A stretch of DNA of 55,778 bases from CAYQTE01 sp964420285 (GTDB taxonomy: Bacteria > Planctomycetota > Phycisphaerae > Tepidisphaerales > Tepidisphaeraceae): the NCBI GenBank assembly GCA_964420285.1, contig CAYQTE010000026.1, positions 1 to 55,778 of the forward strand, read 5' to 3'. The notes under the pieces are model-generated. The model was not told where the DNA came from, did not search any database, and saw only the letters and a program-made list of their open reading frames with translations. The translations under genes and the position numbers were made by a program. Shown here piece after piece: positions 44,219-53,095 of this stretch; position 1 is the stretch's first letter, and the number at the start of each line of letters is the position of its first letter.

Positions 44219-46045
44219 ATGAATCACCGTTTCGCCGCAATATCCCTTATCGCTGCCGCCTGGCTACTGGGCGTTTCACGTGCCGAATCCCTTGCGCCGG
44301 CTCGCGGGCAATCGGCTTCGACCGAGCCAACGTCTCCCAATCCGCAGCAAATTGTTCAGGATCTCCAGACGCATCTGACCCTTGCCCAGGCCGATGCCGC
44401 GGCCCTGGCCGCTCAATGGCCAACTACGACGCCGGCCACGGCGCCATCGACGGCGCCGGCGCTGGCCTTGTCCGTGACCTTGGCCGCACAAATGGTCCCC
44501 GCGCCGGTTCACGTCCAACTGGCCACCGCCATTGCCGCGACAACCGCGCCGACCACTACTGTCGATCAAATCCCCTACGTCCGTTGGGATTTCGGCGATC
44601 CGGCCGGGCGGCACAATCAATCCGCTGGTTTCAACGCCGCACATCTCTACCAGCAGCCGGGCAGCTACACGATCACCGGCACGCTCATCAGCGAATCCGG
44701 GCCCGCCGGAGCGGCGACGCGCTCCAGCACGATCTATCAGGCCACCATCTCCGTCGCCCCCGACACGCGATCGCCCATTTACGTCGCCAACACCGGCAGC
44801 GACCAAAACGCCGGCACGGCCGCCGCGCCGCTGGCCACGCTGGCCGCCGCCGCGGCGAGGCTTGGCCCGCGCACCAATCTGCTCCTGCACACCGGCGACA
44901 CATTCCCCATCTCGACCACGCTCAGTCTCTCCATTGGCGATCGCATTGATACATTCGGAGGCGATGTTCCGGCCACGATTCAATACGCCGGCGCCGATGG
45001 CGGATTTGTCGCCGTCAAGACCTCCTCCGACAACGTCATCCGCAACATGACATTCACCGGCGCGCCCTTCGCCATCGCCGCTTTCGGCCGCAATATCGCC
45101 ATCGACAAATGCTCCGCCGCCGGCAGCACGGGCGGCTACTTCGTTCAGGCCGACACGCAATTCGACGGCCTGCTTGTGCAGGATTGTTCCACCAGCGGCA
45201 TCCAGGGTTATTCGGTTTTCCTCGGCGGCAGCGATGCGGTTCTCTACGGCAACCAATTCGCCAACAGCCTCACCGAACATCTCATCCGCGGCTCTGGCAC
45301 GCGCATCGCCATCGTCGGTAACACGCTGGCCAATCTCCAATCCAACAACCCCCAGACCAGCAAATCCATCCTCGCCCCGCAGGATGGCTCATGGTGGTGG
45401 ATCGCGCAAAACACCGGCGGCCCCGGCGGCCCGATTTCGCTGGGGCCGATCTCAACTCCGCAGGGCTTCATCAACTCCCCCAATGCCGCCGTCCAGTGGG
45501 CCGTCGTCGAGGCCAACACGCTCGTTTCCCCCGTGAAGATCGAACCCGGAAGCGCTCATGTCATGGTCCGCAAAAACACCATCCGCCAGGACAATGCCGC
45601 GTCGATCATCCTCGACTCGCCCGCCAGCGGCACCGATTCCACCGGCCGCACCGTCGGGCGCAACATCGCCGACGCCCAAATCCTCTTCAATTCCCTGACC
45701 AACCAGGGCACCAACGGCTACGCGATCGAAGCCTTTGCTTCGTTCGGTTCCGGCGCTCGCGTGATTGGCAATTCCTATTCCCAGCCCAACGTGCAGATCG
45801 GCAACTATTTCGCCGCACCGATGAAGATCTTCGATCCCAACCTCGCCGCGTTCACCATCGGCCAAAATACCTGGGGCACGCCGGCGGGAGTCGATTACCA
45901 CCTCCCGGCCGGCTCGCTGAACTACGTCGGCCCCGAAGGCCAGTGGTCCAACTACATGACGCTGGCCCAATGGAACGCCGCCATCGCAGCCCATTCCCCC
46001 GGTCCCGACGCGCTGCGCGAGAACAGTGGAGCAGGTGAGCAGTAG
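44219..46045 (+). CDS. Secreted PKD-domain, right-handed parallel beta-helix protein
   Basis: The 608-residue product has a signal peptide (ISLIAAAWLLGVSRAESLA), a PKD-like beta-sandwich (about residues 115-180, VRWDFGDPAGRH and AHLYQQPGSYTITG), then DUF1565-type YVANTGSDQNAGTAAAPLATL and a beta-helix of short repeats to about residue 570. Beta-helices often bind or cut polysaccharides. The last residues (ENSGAGEQ) come from an intergenic-type octamer repeat (locus 2) running into the gene. Carrying an export signal inside a phage island is unusual. Confidence 0.75.
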   Translation: MNHRFAAISLIAAAWLLGVSRAESLAPARGQSASTEPTSPNPQQIVQDLQTHLTLAQADAAALAAQWPTTTPATAPSTAPALALSVTLAAQMVPAPVHVQLATAIAATTAPTTTVDQIPYVRWDFGDPAGRHNQSAGFNAAHLYQQPGSYTITGTLISESGPAGAATRSSTIYQATISVAPDTRSPIYVANTGSDQNAGTAAAPLATLAAAAARLGPRTNLLLHTGDTFPISTTLSLSIGDRIDTFGGDVPATIQYAGADGGFVAVKTSSDNVIRNMTFTGAPFAIAAFGRNIAIDKCSAAGSTGGYFVQADTQFDGLLVQDCSTSGIQGYSVFLGGSDAVLYGNQFANSLTEHLIRGSGTRIAIVGNTLANLQSNNPQTSKSILAPQDGSWWWIAQNTGGPGGPISLGPISTPQGFINSPNAAVQWAVVEANTLVSPVKIEPGSAHVMVRKNTIRQDNAASIILDSPASGTDSTGRTVGRNIADAQILFNSLTNQGTNGYAIEAFASFGSGARVIGNSYSQPNVQIGNYFAAPMKIFDPNLAAFTIGQNTWGTPAGVDYHLPAGSLNYVGPEGQWSNYMTLAQWNAAIAAHSPGPDALRENSGAGEQ

Positions 46046-46131
46046 AACAGGAGAAAGTTCCTTGTCCTCCTTCTGACGCACCTGCGGTGAACGGCGACGA
46101 ATCGTTTCCTGTTCTCCTGATCACCTGTTCT
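46021..46131. repeat. Octamer repeat locus 2 (inverted pair)
   Basis: The left arm GAGCAGGTGAGCAG with GAACAGGAGA (46021-46054) and the right arm CCTGTTCT-CCTGATCA-CCTGTTCT (46108-46131) are approximate reverse complements across a spacer of about 50 bases. The left arm encodes the C-terminus of the beta-helix gene. The right arm has a clear 8-base period. Confidence 0.65.
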
Positions 46132-46153
46132 TCTTCCCAATCAAACTCCAGCC

Positions 46154-48688
46154 ATGCAAACCACCGAAATCAATCGTCCCACTGTCAATGGCGTCGCCAA
46201 CGTGGCGTCGCTGCGAGCGCTGGCGCCCTGCCAATACGCCCGCGTGAGCCTCGATGGTTATACCCACGCCCACGATGGCGGCGGGGGGATGTTCGTCTGG
46301 GATTCATCGGCGAGTTCCGCCGACAATGGCGGCTCGATCATCCAGCCGACCGGCCTCTCCGGGAATGGCCGCTGGATTCGCCTCTTCGACGGGCCGGTCG
46401 ATGTCCGCTGGTTCGGGGCGATCGCCGACGGCGTCACCGATTGCACTGCCGCCATTCAGGCCACCCACGATTTCGCCACGCCGCTTTGCCGGCCGGTCTA
46501 TCTGCCCAATACCGGCGCGGCCTACATCATCAGCGACCATATCCTCGTTGACTCCAATGCGACGTTGTTCGGCGATCCCTGCACGCCCGGCGTGGGGCAG
46601 GCCGGATCGACCATTCAACTCGCCAGCGGCGCCAACGTCACGATGTTGCGCAATCGCAACATCCTGGCCGGCACCAACGGCATCGCGGGCACGATCGCCG
46701 CCAACATCACGCTGCGCAATCTCATCTTCGATGGCAATTACGCGGGCAATCCGGGATCAAGCCATTGGGGGCCGGCGGAAATTCTCTCCGACAAGACCAA
46801 TCCCTGGCAGGGATGCGGCGGGCAGATCGGGTTCTACGGCGTGAGCGGCCTGGTCCTGGACAACATCACCATCCGCGACGGCTGGGGATTCGGCGTTCAG
46901 CTCGCGGCCGTCACCTCCGCACGCATCCCATATCTCTTCTTCGACGCCCACAAGCGTGACGGCCTGCACGTCAATTGCCAGTGCAGCCAGATCGACATCG
47001 GCGCCGTGGCCGGCACGACCGGCGATGACCTGGTGGCCCTGAACCAGTGGGACTGGCGGAATTCCTGCCCGGCCACGACGCAGACCAGCTCCGTCAATAT
47101 CGAAGGATTCATCACCGATGTCTCCGTCGACAAGATTTTGCCCGCTAACATAACCTGGTCGCCGCTGAAGATCACCACCGGCGATGGCGGCTCGGTGGCG
47201 CGCGTCACCGTCGGACTCATCGAGGGCTCCAGCACCTACGACGGCTGCTTCTGGGGCTATGTCGCCGATGGCGAAGTGCCGTCGCACACCAGCAGCAGCC
47301 TCGGCCAGATCATGGATCTGACCATCGGCCGCATACACCTTCAGACGTTCTCCTACGGCGCGCAATTCGGCCATCTTCTGGACCTCAACTGCCAGATCAG
47401 CGCCCTGCGCATCGGACAGATTCTGGCCGACCAATATCATTTCTCGCCGTATCCGCTGATCAACATCCCCGCCGGTTGCGTGGTCAATCGCTTCCAGATC
47501 GACTCGCTGATTCAGACCGCCGATGCCGTCAACAACCAGACCTGCCAGATCGACATCGCCGGCACAGTGAACGACCTGATTATCGGCGGCCTGGATGTGA
47601 CCGGGCCGGGTACGTTCACCGGGAGCAATCAGTATCCGTTCATCCGCATCGAGCCGGCGGGTACGCTCAGTCGCCTCAAGCTCATCTCGCCGCGCCTGAC
47701 GCAGCACGCGGGGATCATCCAGCAGGTCGCCGGCGCCAATGCCGCCGACATCGAGATCCATGGCGGGACGATCGACAATTTCATCGCCGCGATCTGGTGC
47801 CAGGGCACAATGACGGCCCGCGCGATCGGGACGCGATTTACCAGCAACCAGGGCGCGGCCGTCGTCCTGGACAACGCGGCGTCGAACCTGTCGTTCTCCA
47901 ATTCCGATTGCGACTGGGCGAGCGCCGGCGGCAACGCCATCAATCGAACCGCCGGCGCCGTGACTTGGAACGGAACGACGATCCCGCCAAATCTGAATCC
48001 CGGCCTGCCGGCGGGCATGGTGTTCTGGTTCAAGGCGGATGCCGGCGTCTACAGCGACGCAGGCACGACGCCGGCGACGAACGGGCAGACCGTCGAGCAA
48101 TGGAACGATCAGAGCGGCAGAGGCAACAACGCCGCCCAAGCCATCAGCGGCGCCAGGCCGGTATTCGCGGCCGGCGTCCTGTGCGGACTGCCGGGGATTC
48201 TGTTCAACGGCGCCAGCGACACGCTGCCGATCACCAGCCCGGCCGTGTGCGCTCAGTATTTCGTCGTCGGCATGTCGGGCACGATCACGTGGAACAATTA
48301 CGGCGGATTCATCGAATCGCAGAACGATGGCACTTATCCCCGCCTGGGCACGATGCGGCCGGGCACCACCGCGTTCCATGATGCCGCGCCGCCCTCGGCC
48401 GTGCGCAAGGACGGTGTGGACCTGTGGGCCGGCTATTTCGACCCCGTCACCGGCGGCGAATTCGACATGGCGCCGATCACGCATCCGATGCTGCTGACGG
48501 TCAACACCAACTCGCCGTCCAGCAGCCGCAAGATGGCCTTGGGTTCGCTCGATCTGAGCGACTTCCTGAGTTGCTGTATCTTCGAGATCATCGGATTCGC
48601 CAGTGTGCTCTCGGCCGCGGATCGAAATCTGGTCGAGCTGTATCTGCAGAACAAGTGGGGAACGCCGCGGTTGCCGGGGAACAAATGA
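46154..48688 (+). CDS. Phage tail-spike-like protein with pectate-lyase-type beta-helix and LamG-like C-terminus
   Basis: The 844-residue product has no signal peptide. An N-terminal region (NRPTVNGVANVASLRALAP) leads to a pectate-lyase-3-type motif (VDVRWFGAIADGVTDCTAAIQ, about residues 80-100), a long beta-helix to about residue 620, and a C-terminal concanavalin/LamG-like domain starting GMVFWFKADAGV and including VEQWNDQSGRGNNA. Phage receptor-binding spikes have this build. Its stop overlaps the next start by four bases. Host glycan recognition is inferred. Confidence 0.75.
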   Translation: MQTTEINRPTVNGVANVASLRALAPCQYARVSLDGYTHAHDGGGGMFVWDSSASSADNGGSIIQPTGLSGNGRWIRLFDGPVDVRWFGAIADGVTDCTAAIQATHDFATPLCRPVYLPNTGAAYIISDHILVDSNATLFGDPCTPGVGQAGSTIQLASGANVTMLRNRNILAGTNGIAGTIAANITLRNLIFDGNYAGNPGSSHWGPAEILSDKTNPWQGCGGQIGFYGVSGLVLDNITIRDGWGFGVQLAAVTSARIPYLFFDAHKRDGLHVNCQCSQIDIGAVAGTTGDDLVALNQWDWRNSCPATTQTSSVNIEGFITDVSVDKILPANITWSPLKITTGDGGSVARVTVGLIEGSSTYDGCFWGYVADGEVPSHTSSSLGQIMDLTIGRIHLQTFSYGAQFGHLLDLNCQISALRIGQILADQYHFSPYPLINIPAGCVVNRFQIDSLIQTADAVNNQTCQIDIAGTVNDLIIGGLDVTGPGTFTGSNQYPFIRIEPAGTLSRLKLISPRLTQHAGIIQQVAGANAADIEIHGGTIDNFIAAIWCQGTMTARAIGTRFTSNQGAAVVLDNAASNLSFSNSDCDWASAGGNAINRTAGAVTWNGTTIPPNLNPGLPAGMVFWFKADAGVYSDAGTTPATNGQTVEQWNDQSGRGNNAAQAISGARPVFAAGVLCGLPGILFNGASDTLPITSPAVCAQYFVVGMSGTITWNNYGGFIESQNDGTYPRLGTMRPGTTAFHDAAPPSAVRKDGVDLWAGYFDPVTGGEFDMAPITHPMLLTVNTNSPSSSRKMALGSLDLSDFLSCCIFEIIGFASVLSAADRNLVELYLQNKWGTPRLPGNK

Positions 48689-49317
48689 GCAGAGAAACCA
48701 ACATCACGACCGCCGATGGCCTGACGCTCTATCAGACGATCGAGCAACAATCCACCGGCCAGTATTGGAACGGCGCGGCCTTCGAGCCGTTTGCCGCCGC
48801 ACATTGGCACAACTACGCCCTGTCGCTGACCAAGACCGTTCTGTCAGCCAATGTGCAGGCCAACTACTCACTCGATTTCCCGGCCGCAATCGCCACGGCC
48901 GGTTCGTATCAGGTGAACGTCTACATTCAATGCGGCAGCGCCGCCGCGCCGACCGACGGCCCGCCGCAGTGGGCCGCTCAGATCGACTGGACCGGCACTG
49001 GCGAATCATCGGCCGGACCGGACAATGCGTCCGGCAACGGATCGGTCGCCATCACCGCCGAATCCGATCCGTCCGGCGGCCTCTTTGCCCGCGATTCCAC
49101 CGGCGCGCCGATCTCCGGCGTCACCGTCACCGCCTATCTGGCGTCGGATTACAACCAGACTCCCCGGCTGCTCGATCCCGTCGCCGCGACGAGCACGCGC
49201 GACGACGGCGGTTGGGTCGGGCCGATGATGCTCGATCCCGCCGTCACCTACTGTTTCACCTACTTCAAGGCCGGTTTCAATCTGGCCGTCATCACTTACA
49301 CCGTTCCCGCGAGCTGA
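48685..49317 (+). CDS. Hypothetical phage protein, beta-rich
   Basis: The 210-residue product starts at an ATG overlapping the preceding stop; a longer frame from 48424 lies inside the spike gene. It is rich in Ala, Thr and Ser with predicted beta strands and a motif STRDDGGWVGPMML typical of Ig-like phage decoration proteins. No family is recognised. Its position next to the spike suggests an accessory structural role. Confidence 0.6.
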   Translation: MSRETNITTADGLTLYQTIEQQSTGQYWNGAAFEPFAAAHWHNYALSLTKTVLSANVQANYSLDFPAAIATAGSYQVNVYIQCGSAAAPTDGPPQWAAQIDWTGTGESSAGPDNASGNGSVAITAESDPSGGLFARDSTGAPISGVTVTAYLASDYNQTPRLLDPVAATSTRDDGGWVGPMMLDPAVTYCFTYFKAGFNLAVITYTVPAS

Positions 49318-49319
49318 TT

Positions 49320-49760
49320 ATGCCGACACTGACTTCCATCCCCTCCGGCGCTGCCGGCTATTACGCCGCTCAAGGCGACATCGAAAATGTGTTTGGCACG
49401 GCCAACGTCGCGACCTGGTCGCAGCTCGATCCGACGCAATCGACGCCGGACGTATCGCGCATCGCTTCCGCCCTGGCCAATGCCGATGCCCAGATCAACG
49501 CCTTTTTCCGCGATGGGCCATACATCATCCCCCTGGCCGACGCCGCCGATGCGCCGATCACGACCTGTTGGGCGGCGGTGCTGGCCGGCGCGTGGCTCTA
49601 TTTCAGCCGCGGCCTGCGCGACGACAACCGCGACGGCGACAAACTCTCGGCGCGGCAACTGGCGGTCTATTCCGACATGGCTCTCTACAAGAGCGGCATC
49701 AAGCGACTCTCATCGCCGCGGCGCTGGCCAACCCCCAGCGCGCCCGCGGCCGCACAATAA
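49320..49760 (+). CDS. Mu gp36-like protein (DUF1320)
   Basis: The 146-residue product starts at an ATG two bases after the previous stop; the longer frame from 48603 is not coding. The gp36/DUF1320 features are visible: DIENVFGTANVATWSQLD, then ALANADAQINAFFRDGPYIIPLA, and a Trp/Tyr-rich helix (CWAAVLAGAWLYFSRGLRDD). Mu gp36 is a head-tail connector-type protein. In Mu it lies downstream of the major head gene, not upstream of terminase. Confidence 0.75.
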   Translation: MPTLTSIPSGAAGYYAAQGDIENVFGTANVATWSQLDPTQSTPDVSRIASALANADAQINAFFRDGPYIIPLADAADAPITTCWAAVLAGAWLYFSRGLRDDNRDGDKLSARQLAVYSDMALYKSGIKRLSSPRRWPTPSAPAAAQ

Positions 49761-49784
49761 CTCGATCGAATAATCCGGCTTCCC

Positions 49785-50318
49785 ATGAACATCGAATCCG
49801 TCCCCATCGCGTCAATCTCCCCCGATCCGGCCAACGCTCGCCGCCATCCGGCCCGCAATATCGAGTCGATCAAATCCAGCCTGCGCCGCTTCGGCCAGCA
49901 GAAGCCGATCGTCGTCGATGCCAACAACATCGTCCGCGCCGGCAATGGTACGCTGGAAGCCGCCCGCGCGCTCGGTTGGACCGAGGTCAACATCGTCCGC
50001 ACCGATCTCAAAGGCGCCGAGGCCACCGCCTACGGCATCGCCGATAATCGCACTGGCGAACTGGCCGAATGGGACGCGATTACGCTGGCGAAATTGCTGG
50101 CCGAGCCGGACATCGGCGATATCGGCTTTAGCGAAAGCGAACTGGCCGAAATCACGGGCGATTGCGACAACAACCAGGGCGAGGCCGAAGATGTCGATGA
50201 ATCCGCGCTGGCCGGCAAATTTGAAATCGCAATCGAGTGCTCCGATGAGGAGCAACAAAGAACCCTTTACGACGAACTGACCGCCCGCGGCCTGTCGTGC
50301 CGCCTGCTCACGCTTTGA
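49785..50318 (+). CDS. ParB/Srx-like nuclease domain protein
   Basis: The 177-residue product has the ParB-like fold at its N-terminus: VPIASISPDPANARRHPARN, then RFGQQKPIVVDANN, and the loop AGNGTLEAARALGW in place of the GHGR motif. An acidic C-terminal half follows. Phage members act as nucleases or accompany DNA-modifying enzymes. No partner methylase is encoded; the adjoining ATPase-GNAT gene is the only candidate partner. Confidence 0.8.
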   Translation: MNIESVPIASISPDPANARRHPARNIESIKSSLRRFGQQKPIVVDANNIVRAGNGTLEAARALGWTEVNIVRTDLKGAEATAYGIADNRTGELAEWDAITLAKLLAEPDIGDIGFSESELAEITGDCDNNQGEAEDVDESALAGKFEIAIECSDEEQQRTLYDELTARGLSCRLLTL

Positions 50319-50326
50319 TCGTCCCC

Positions 50327-50397
50327 TGTCCCATTATCTCCTCTCCCTGTACCCAGGGGTGGGGGTTTGGGTGGGGGTCTTGAGAGTCGAGCCGCAC
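50327..50397. repeat. REP-like G/C-rich hairpin element
   Basis: CCCTG-TACC-CAGGG forms a hairpin (50345-50358), followed by two GTGGGGG runs. It resembles the short C-rich/G-rich hairpin elements with a central GTAC that are abundant between genes in planctomycete genomes. It overlaps an alternative GTG start of the ATPase-GNAT gene. Confidence 0.5.
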
Positions 50398-51510
50398 ATG
50401 CTCATCCAAACGACCGTCCAATGCCCCATCCACGACTCCTTCCGCGTGCGCCAACTCGCCGGGATGTTTGATGTGCCGCTGCGCGATCGTGCCATCGAAA
50501 CATTCACCGCCGAAATTCCCGGCCCGGGCGAACCTTGGACAATCGGCCTGATCGTCGGCCCGTCCGGATCCGGCAAGACGACCATCGCCCGCAATGCGTT
50601 TGGCGATGCGGTCATGACGCGCCAGCCTTGGCCGGACGATCGCGCCATTGTCGACGCCGTCGGCGATGGGCCGATCCAGCGCATCGTCGCAGCCCTGTCG
50701 GCCGTTGGGTTCAGTTCGCCGCCGGACTGGCTCAAGCCGTATCGTGTGCTGAGCAACGGCCAGCAATTCCGCGCCGATCTGGCCCGCTCGCTGTTGACTG
50801 GTAATGACCTGATCGTCTTTGACGAATTCACCAGCGTCGTCGATCGCACCGTCGCAAAGGTGGCCGCATGCGCCGCTGCAAAAGCTGTTCGCTCCGGCCA
50901 ATTCTGCAAGCGATTCGTCGCCGTCTCCTGTCACGACGACATCCGCCACTGGCTCGAACCCGACTGGATATTGGACATGTCTGGTCCGGGCTTGGCGCGA
51001 GGGCGGCTTCGGCGGCCGGCGATTGCCATCACCATCCGGCCCGCCCTTCGCGGCGCCTGGGAGTTGTTCAAGCGTCATCACTATCTGAGCGACAAGTTGG
51101 CGCCGGTGGTGCGATGTTTCGCCGGCTATGTCGAGGGCCAGATCGCCGTGTTCACCGCCGTCATCAGACAGACAAGCAACGGCCGCACCGATTGGCGCGA
51201 GCACCGCACCGTCTGCCTGCCGGATTTCCAGGGCGTCGGCATCGGCAACGCGATGAGCGAATTGATCGCCGGCGCCTTTGCCGCGACCGGCCGCAAATTC
51301 CGCAGCACAACCGGCCACCCCGCGATGATCCGGCACCGGATGCGATCCCTCCGCTGGAAAGTTGTTCGCCCGCCGGGCCACGCCAACTCGTTCGACCGCC
51401 GCTATGGCCATCGCGCCCGTGCCAGCAGCTCGGGCCGGCTTACCGCCAGCTTTCTGTATTTCGGTCCCACGTATCCGGAGGCCGCGCGGTGCTTCGGCTT
51501 GATCTCGTGA
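50398..51510 (+). CDS. ABC-type ATPase fused to a GNAT acyltransferase domain (possibly Mom-like)
   Basis: The 370-residue product has a complete ABC ATPase (Walker A GPSGSGKT 54-61, signature LSNGQ 118-122, Walker B LIVFDE 138-143, switch H179) without membrane segments. The C-terminal domain (about 205-370) has HHYL 227-230 and the acyl-CoA loop Q278-G-V-G281-I-G283, which identify a GNAT fold. Mu Mom, which modifies adenine in DNA, also has a GNAT fold, and the HHYL-x-n-VRCFAGYV segment fits that group. A DNA-modifying or protective role is inferred. Confidence 0.75.
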   Translation: MLIQTTVQCPIHDSFRVRQLAGMFDVPLRDRAIETFTAEIPGPGEPWTIGLIVGPSGSGKTTIARNAFGDAVMTRQPWPDDRAIVDAVGDGPIQRIVAALSAVGFSSPPDWLKPYRVLSNGQQFRADLARSLLTGNDLIVFDEFTSVVDRTVAKVAACAAAKAVRSGQFCKRFVAVSCHDDIRHWLEPDWILDMSGPGLARGRLRRPAIAITIRPALRGAWELFKRHHYLSDKLAPVVRCFAGYVEGQIAVFTAVIRQTSNGRTDWREHRTVCLPDFQGVGIGNAMSELIAGAFAATGRKFRSTTGHPAMIRHRMRSLRWKVVRPPGHANSFDRRYGHRARASSSGRLTASFLYFGPTYPEAARCFGLIS

Positions 51511-51529
51511 TCTCTCAGCAGAAAGACAT

Positions 51530-51835
51530 ATGCCCAAACTCGATCCCATCGACCCCGAAAAGGTTCAATCGCTTGCCGCCGCCGGGGCCACTGACACGGA
51601 CATCGCCGAATACTTCCGGCGATCGGTGGCCACCATTCAGCGGCGTTTCGCCAAGCGACTCCTCGCCGGCCGGGCTCGGCGCCGCATTTCGATTCGCCAG
51701 GCGCAGAACAAACTCGCTCTGGTCAAGGGCAATGCTTCCATGCTGACGTGGTTGGGTAAGAATGAACTCGGACAAGCAGATCGACCGATCGTACAGGACG
51801 AACCCGAACCACGAATGGGGCCCAAGGTGGGTTAA
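51530..51835 (+). CDS. Small terminase-like subunit with HTH
   Basis: The 101-residue product has a helix-turn-helix (LAAAGATDTDIAEYFRRSVATIQRRF, about residues 15-40) and a helical basic part, the layout of phage small terminases that recognise packaging sites. It overlaps the large terminase start by 74 bases in another frame. The family is inferred from fold and position. Confidence 0.65.
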   Translation: MPKLDPIDPEKVQSLAAAGATDTDIAEYFRRSVATIQRRFAKRLLAGRARRRISIRQAQNKLALVKGNASMLTWLGKNELGQADRPIVQDEPEPRMGPKVG

Positions 51836-53084
51836 GCTTCGCTTTCACCCCGTGCAATGGGAACTGTGGAACGACGAAACCCGATTCAAACTTGTTCCCG
51901 CCGGCCGGCGCAGCGGCAAAACCGAACTGGCCAAGCGACGCCTGGCCGATCATCTTTTCCGTGATACCTGGCATGAGCTCCCGTCGCGATATTTTGCCGC
52001 CGCTCCCACGCGCAGCCAGGCCAAGCGCATCTGGTGGCAGGATCTCAAGAAACTCGTTCCGCTCAAGTACCGTCGCGACACGAGCGAATCCGAACTCCGC
52101 ATCCGCACCGGCGGCGGCGCGGAACTGTGGGTCGTGGGACTCGACAAAGCCGAACGCATCGAGGGAACGCCGTGGGATGGTTGCATCATCGATGAACTGG
52201 CCACTTGCAAACCTGGAATCTGGGATGCCAACATCCGGCCCGCCCTGGCCGATCGACGAGGCTGGGCGTGGCTCATCGGCGTCCCGGACATGCACGGGTC
52301 CGGCCAGCGAGACTACGAGCGCCTGGTCGATCTGGCCAAAACCGGCGTCGATCCCGAATGGAAACTCTTCACCTGGAAATCCGCCGACATCCTTCCGCCC
52401 GAAGAGATCGACTCGGCGCGCCGGCGCATTGATGAGCGGCTGTTTCAACAGGAATACGAAGGTCGTTTCGTCGCCCTTGGCGGCCGGGCCTTTCCCGATT
52501 TCGATGCCGCCGTGCATGTGCGGCCCGTCGCCTACGACCCCGATCTGCATCTCTGCTGGTCCCTCGATTTCAACATCACTCCCATGTGCTCGGGAATCCT
52601 CCAGCATCGCGATGGCCGGATCATGGTGCTCGCCGAACTCTCGCTCCCCGGCACGCGCACCGACGATGCCTGCTCGCATTTTCTCGACCTGGCCCGCGAG
52701 AGAGGCTGGAACCTTTCTGGACTGGCCATCTACGGCGACGCCACCGGCATCGCCCACGACTCCACCAGCGGCATGTCCGATTGGATCATCGTCAAGAACC
52801 GCCTCCGCAACATCGTGCGCCTCAAGGACAAAGTTCCACGCCACAATCCCCACGTCAAGGACACGCTCAATGCCGTCAATGCCAAAATCCGCAGCGCCGA
52901 TGGATCGGCCGCCATCGCCATCGATCCGTCCTGCGAGCGGCTGATCGACGACCTGAAAAGCGCGCCCTGGCCGGGCGATCTCGGCCCGTTTCACGCCATC
53001 GCCTGGCTTCGCTATTTCGTCGAACGCGAGTTTCCCATTCTGCCCGACCGGCCCCTCATCGGCGGGCCGATCATCATTACCTAA
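51762..53084 (+). CDS. Terminase large subunit
   Basis: The 440-residue product packages phage DNA. ATPase motifs are Walker A GRRSGKT (48-54) and Walker B CIIDE (141-145). The C-terminal RNase-H-like nuclease shows its acidic residues, D269 in CWSLDFNI and D326 in YGDATG. The following gene is the portal, the usual neighbour. The exact start is uncertain because no ribosome site is evident and it overlaps the small subunit. Confidence 0.9.
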   Translation: MNSDKQIDRSYRTNPNHEWGPRWVKLRFHPVQWELWNDETRFKLVPAGRRSGKTELAKRRLADHLFRDTWHELPSRYFAAAPTRSQAKRIWWQDLKKLVPLKYRRDTSESELRIRTGGGAELWVVGLDKAERIEGTPWDGCIIDELATCKPGIWDANIRPALADRRGWAWLIGVPDMHGSGQRDYERLVDLAKTGVDPEWKLFTWKSADILPPEEIDSARRRIDERLFQQEYEGRFVALGGRAFPDFDAAVHVRPVAYDPDLHLCWSLDFNITPMCSGILQHRDGRIMVLAELSLPGTRTDDACSHFLDLARERGWNLSGLAIYGDATGIAHDSTSGMSDWIIVKNRLRNIVRLKDKVPRHNPHVKDTLNAVNAKIRSADGSAAIAIDPSCERLIDDLKSAPWPGDLGPFHAIAWLRYFVEREFPILPDRPLIGGPIIIT

Positions 53085-53095
53085 GAGCAATAACC

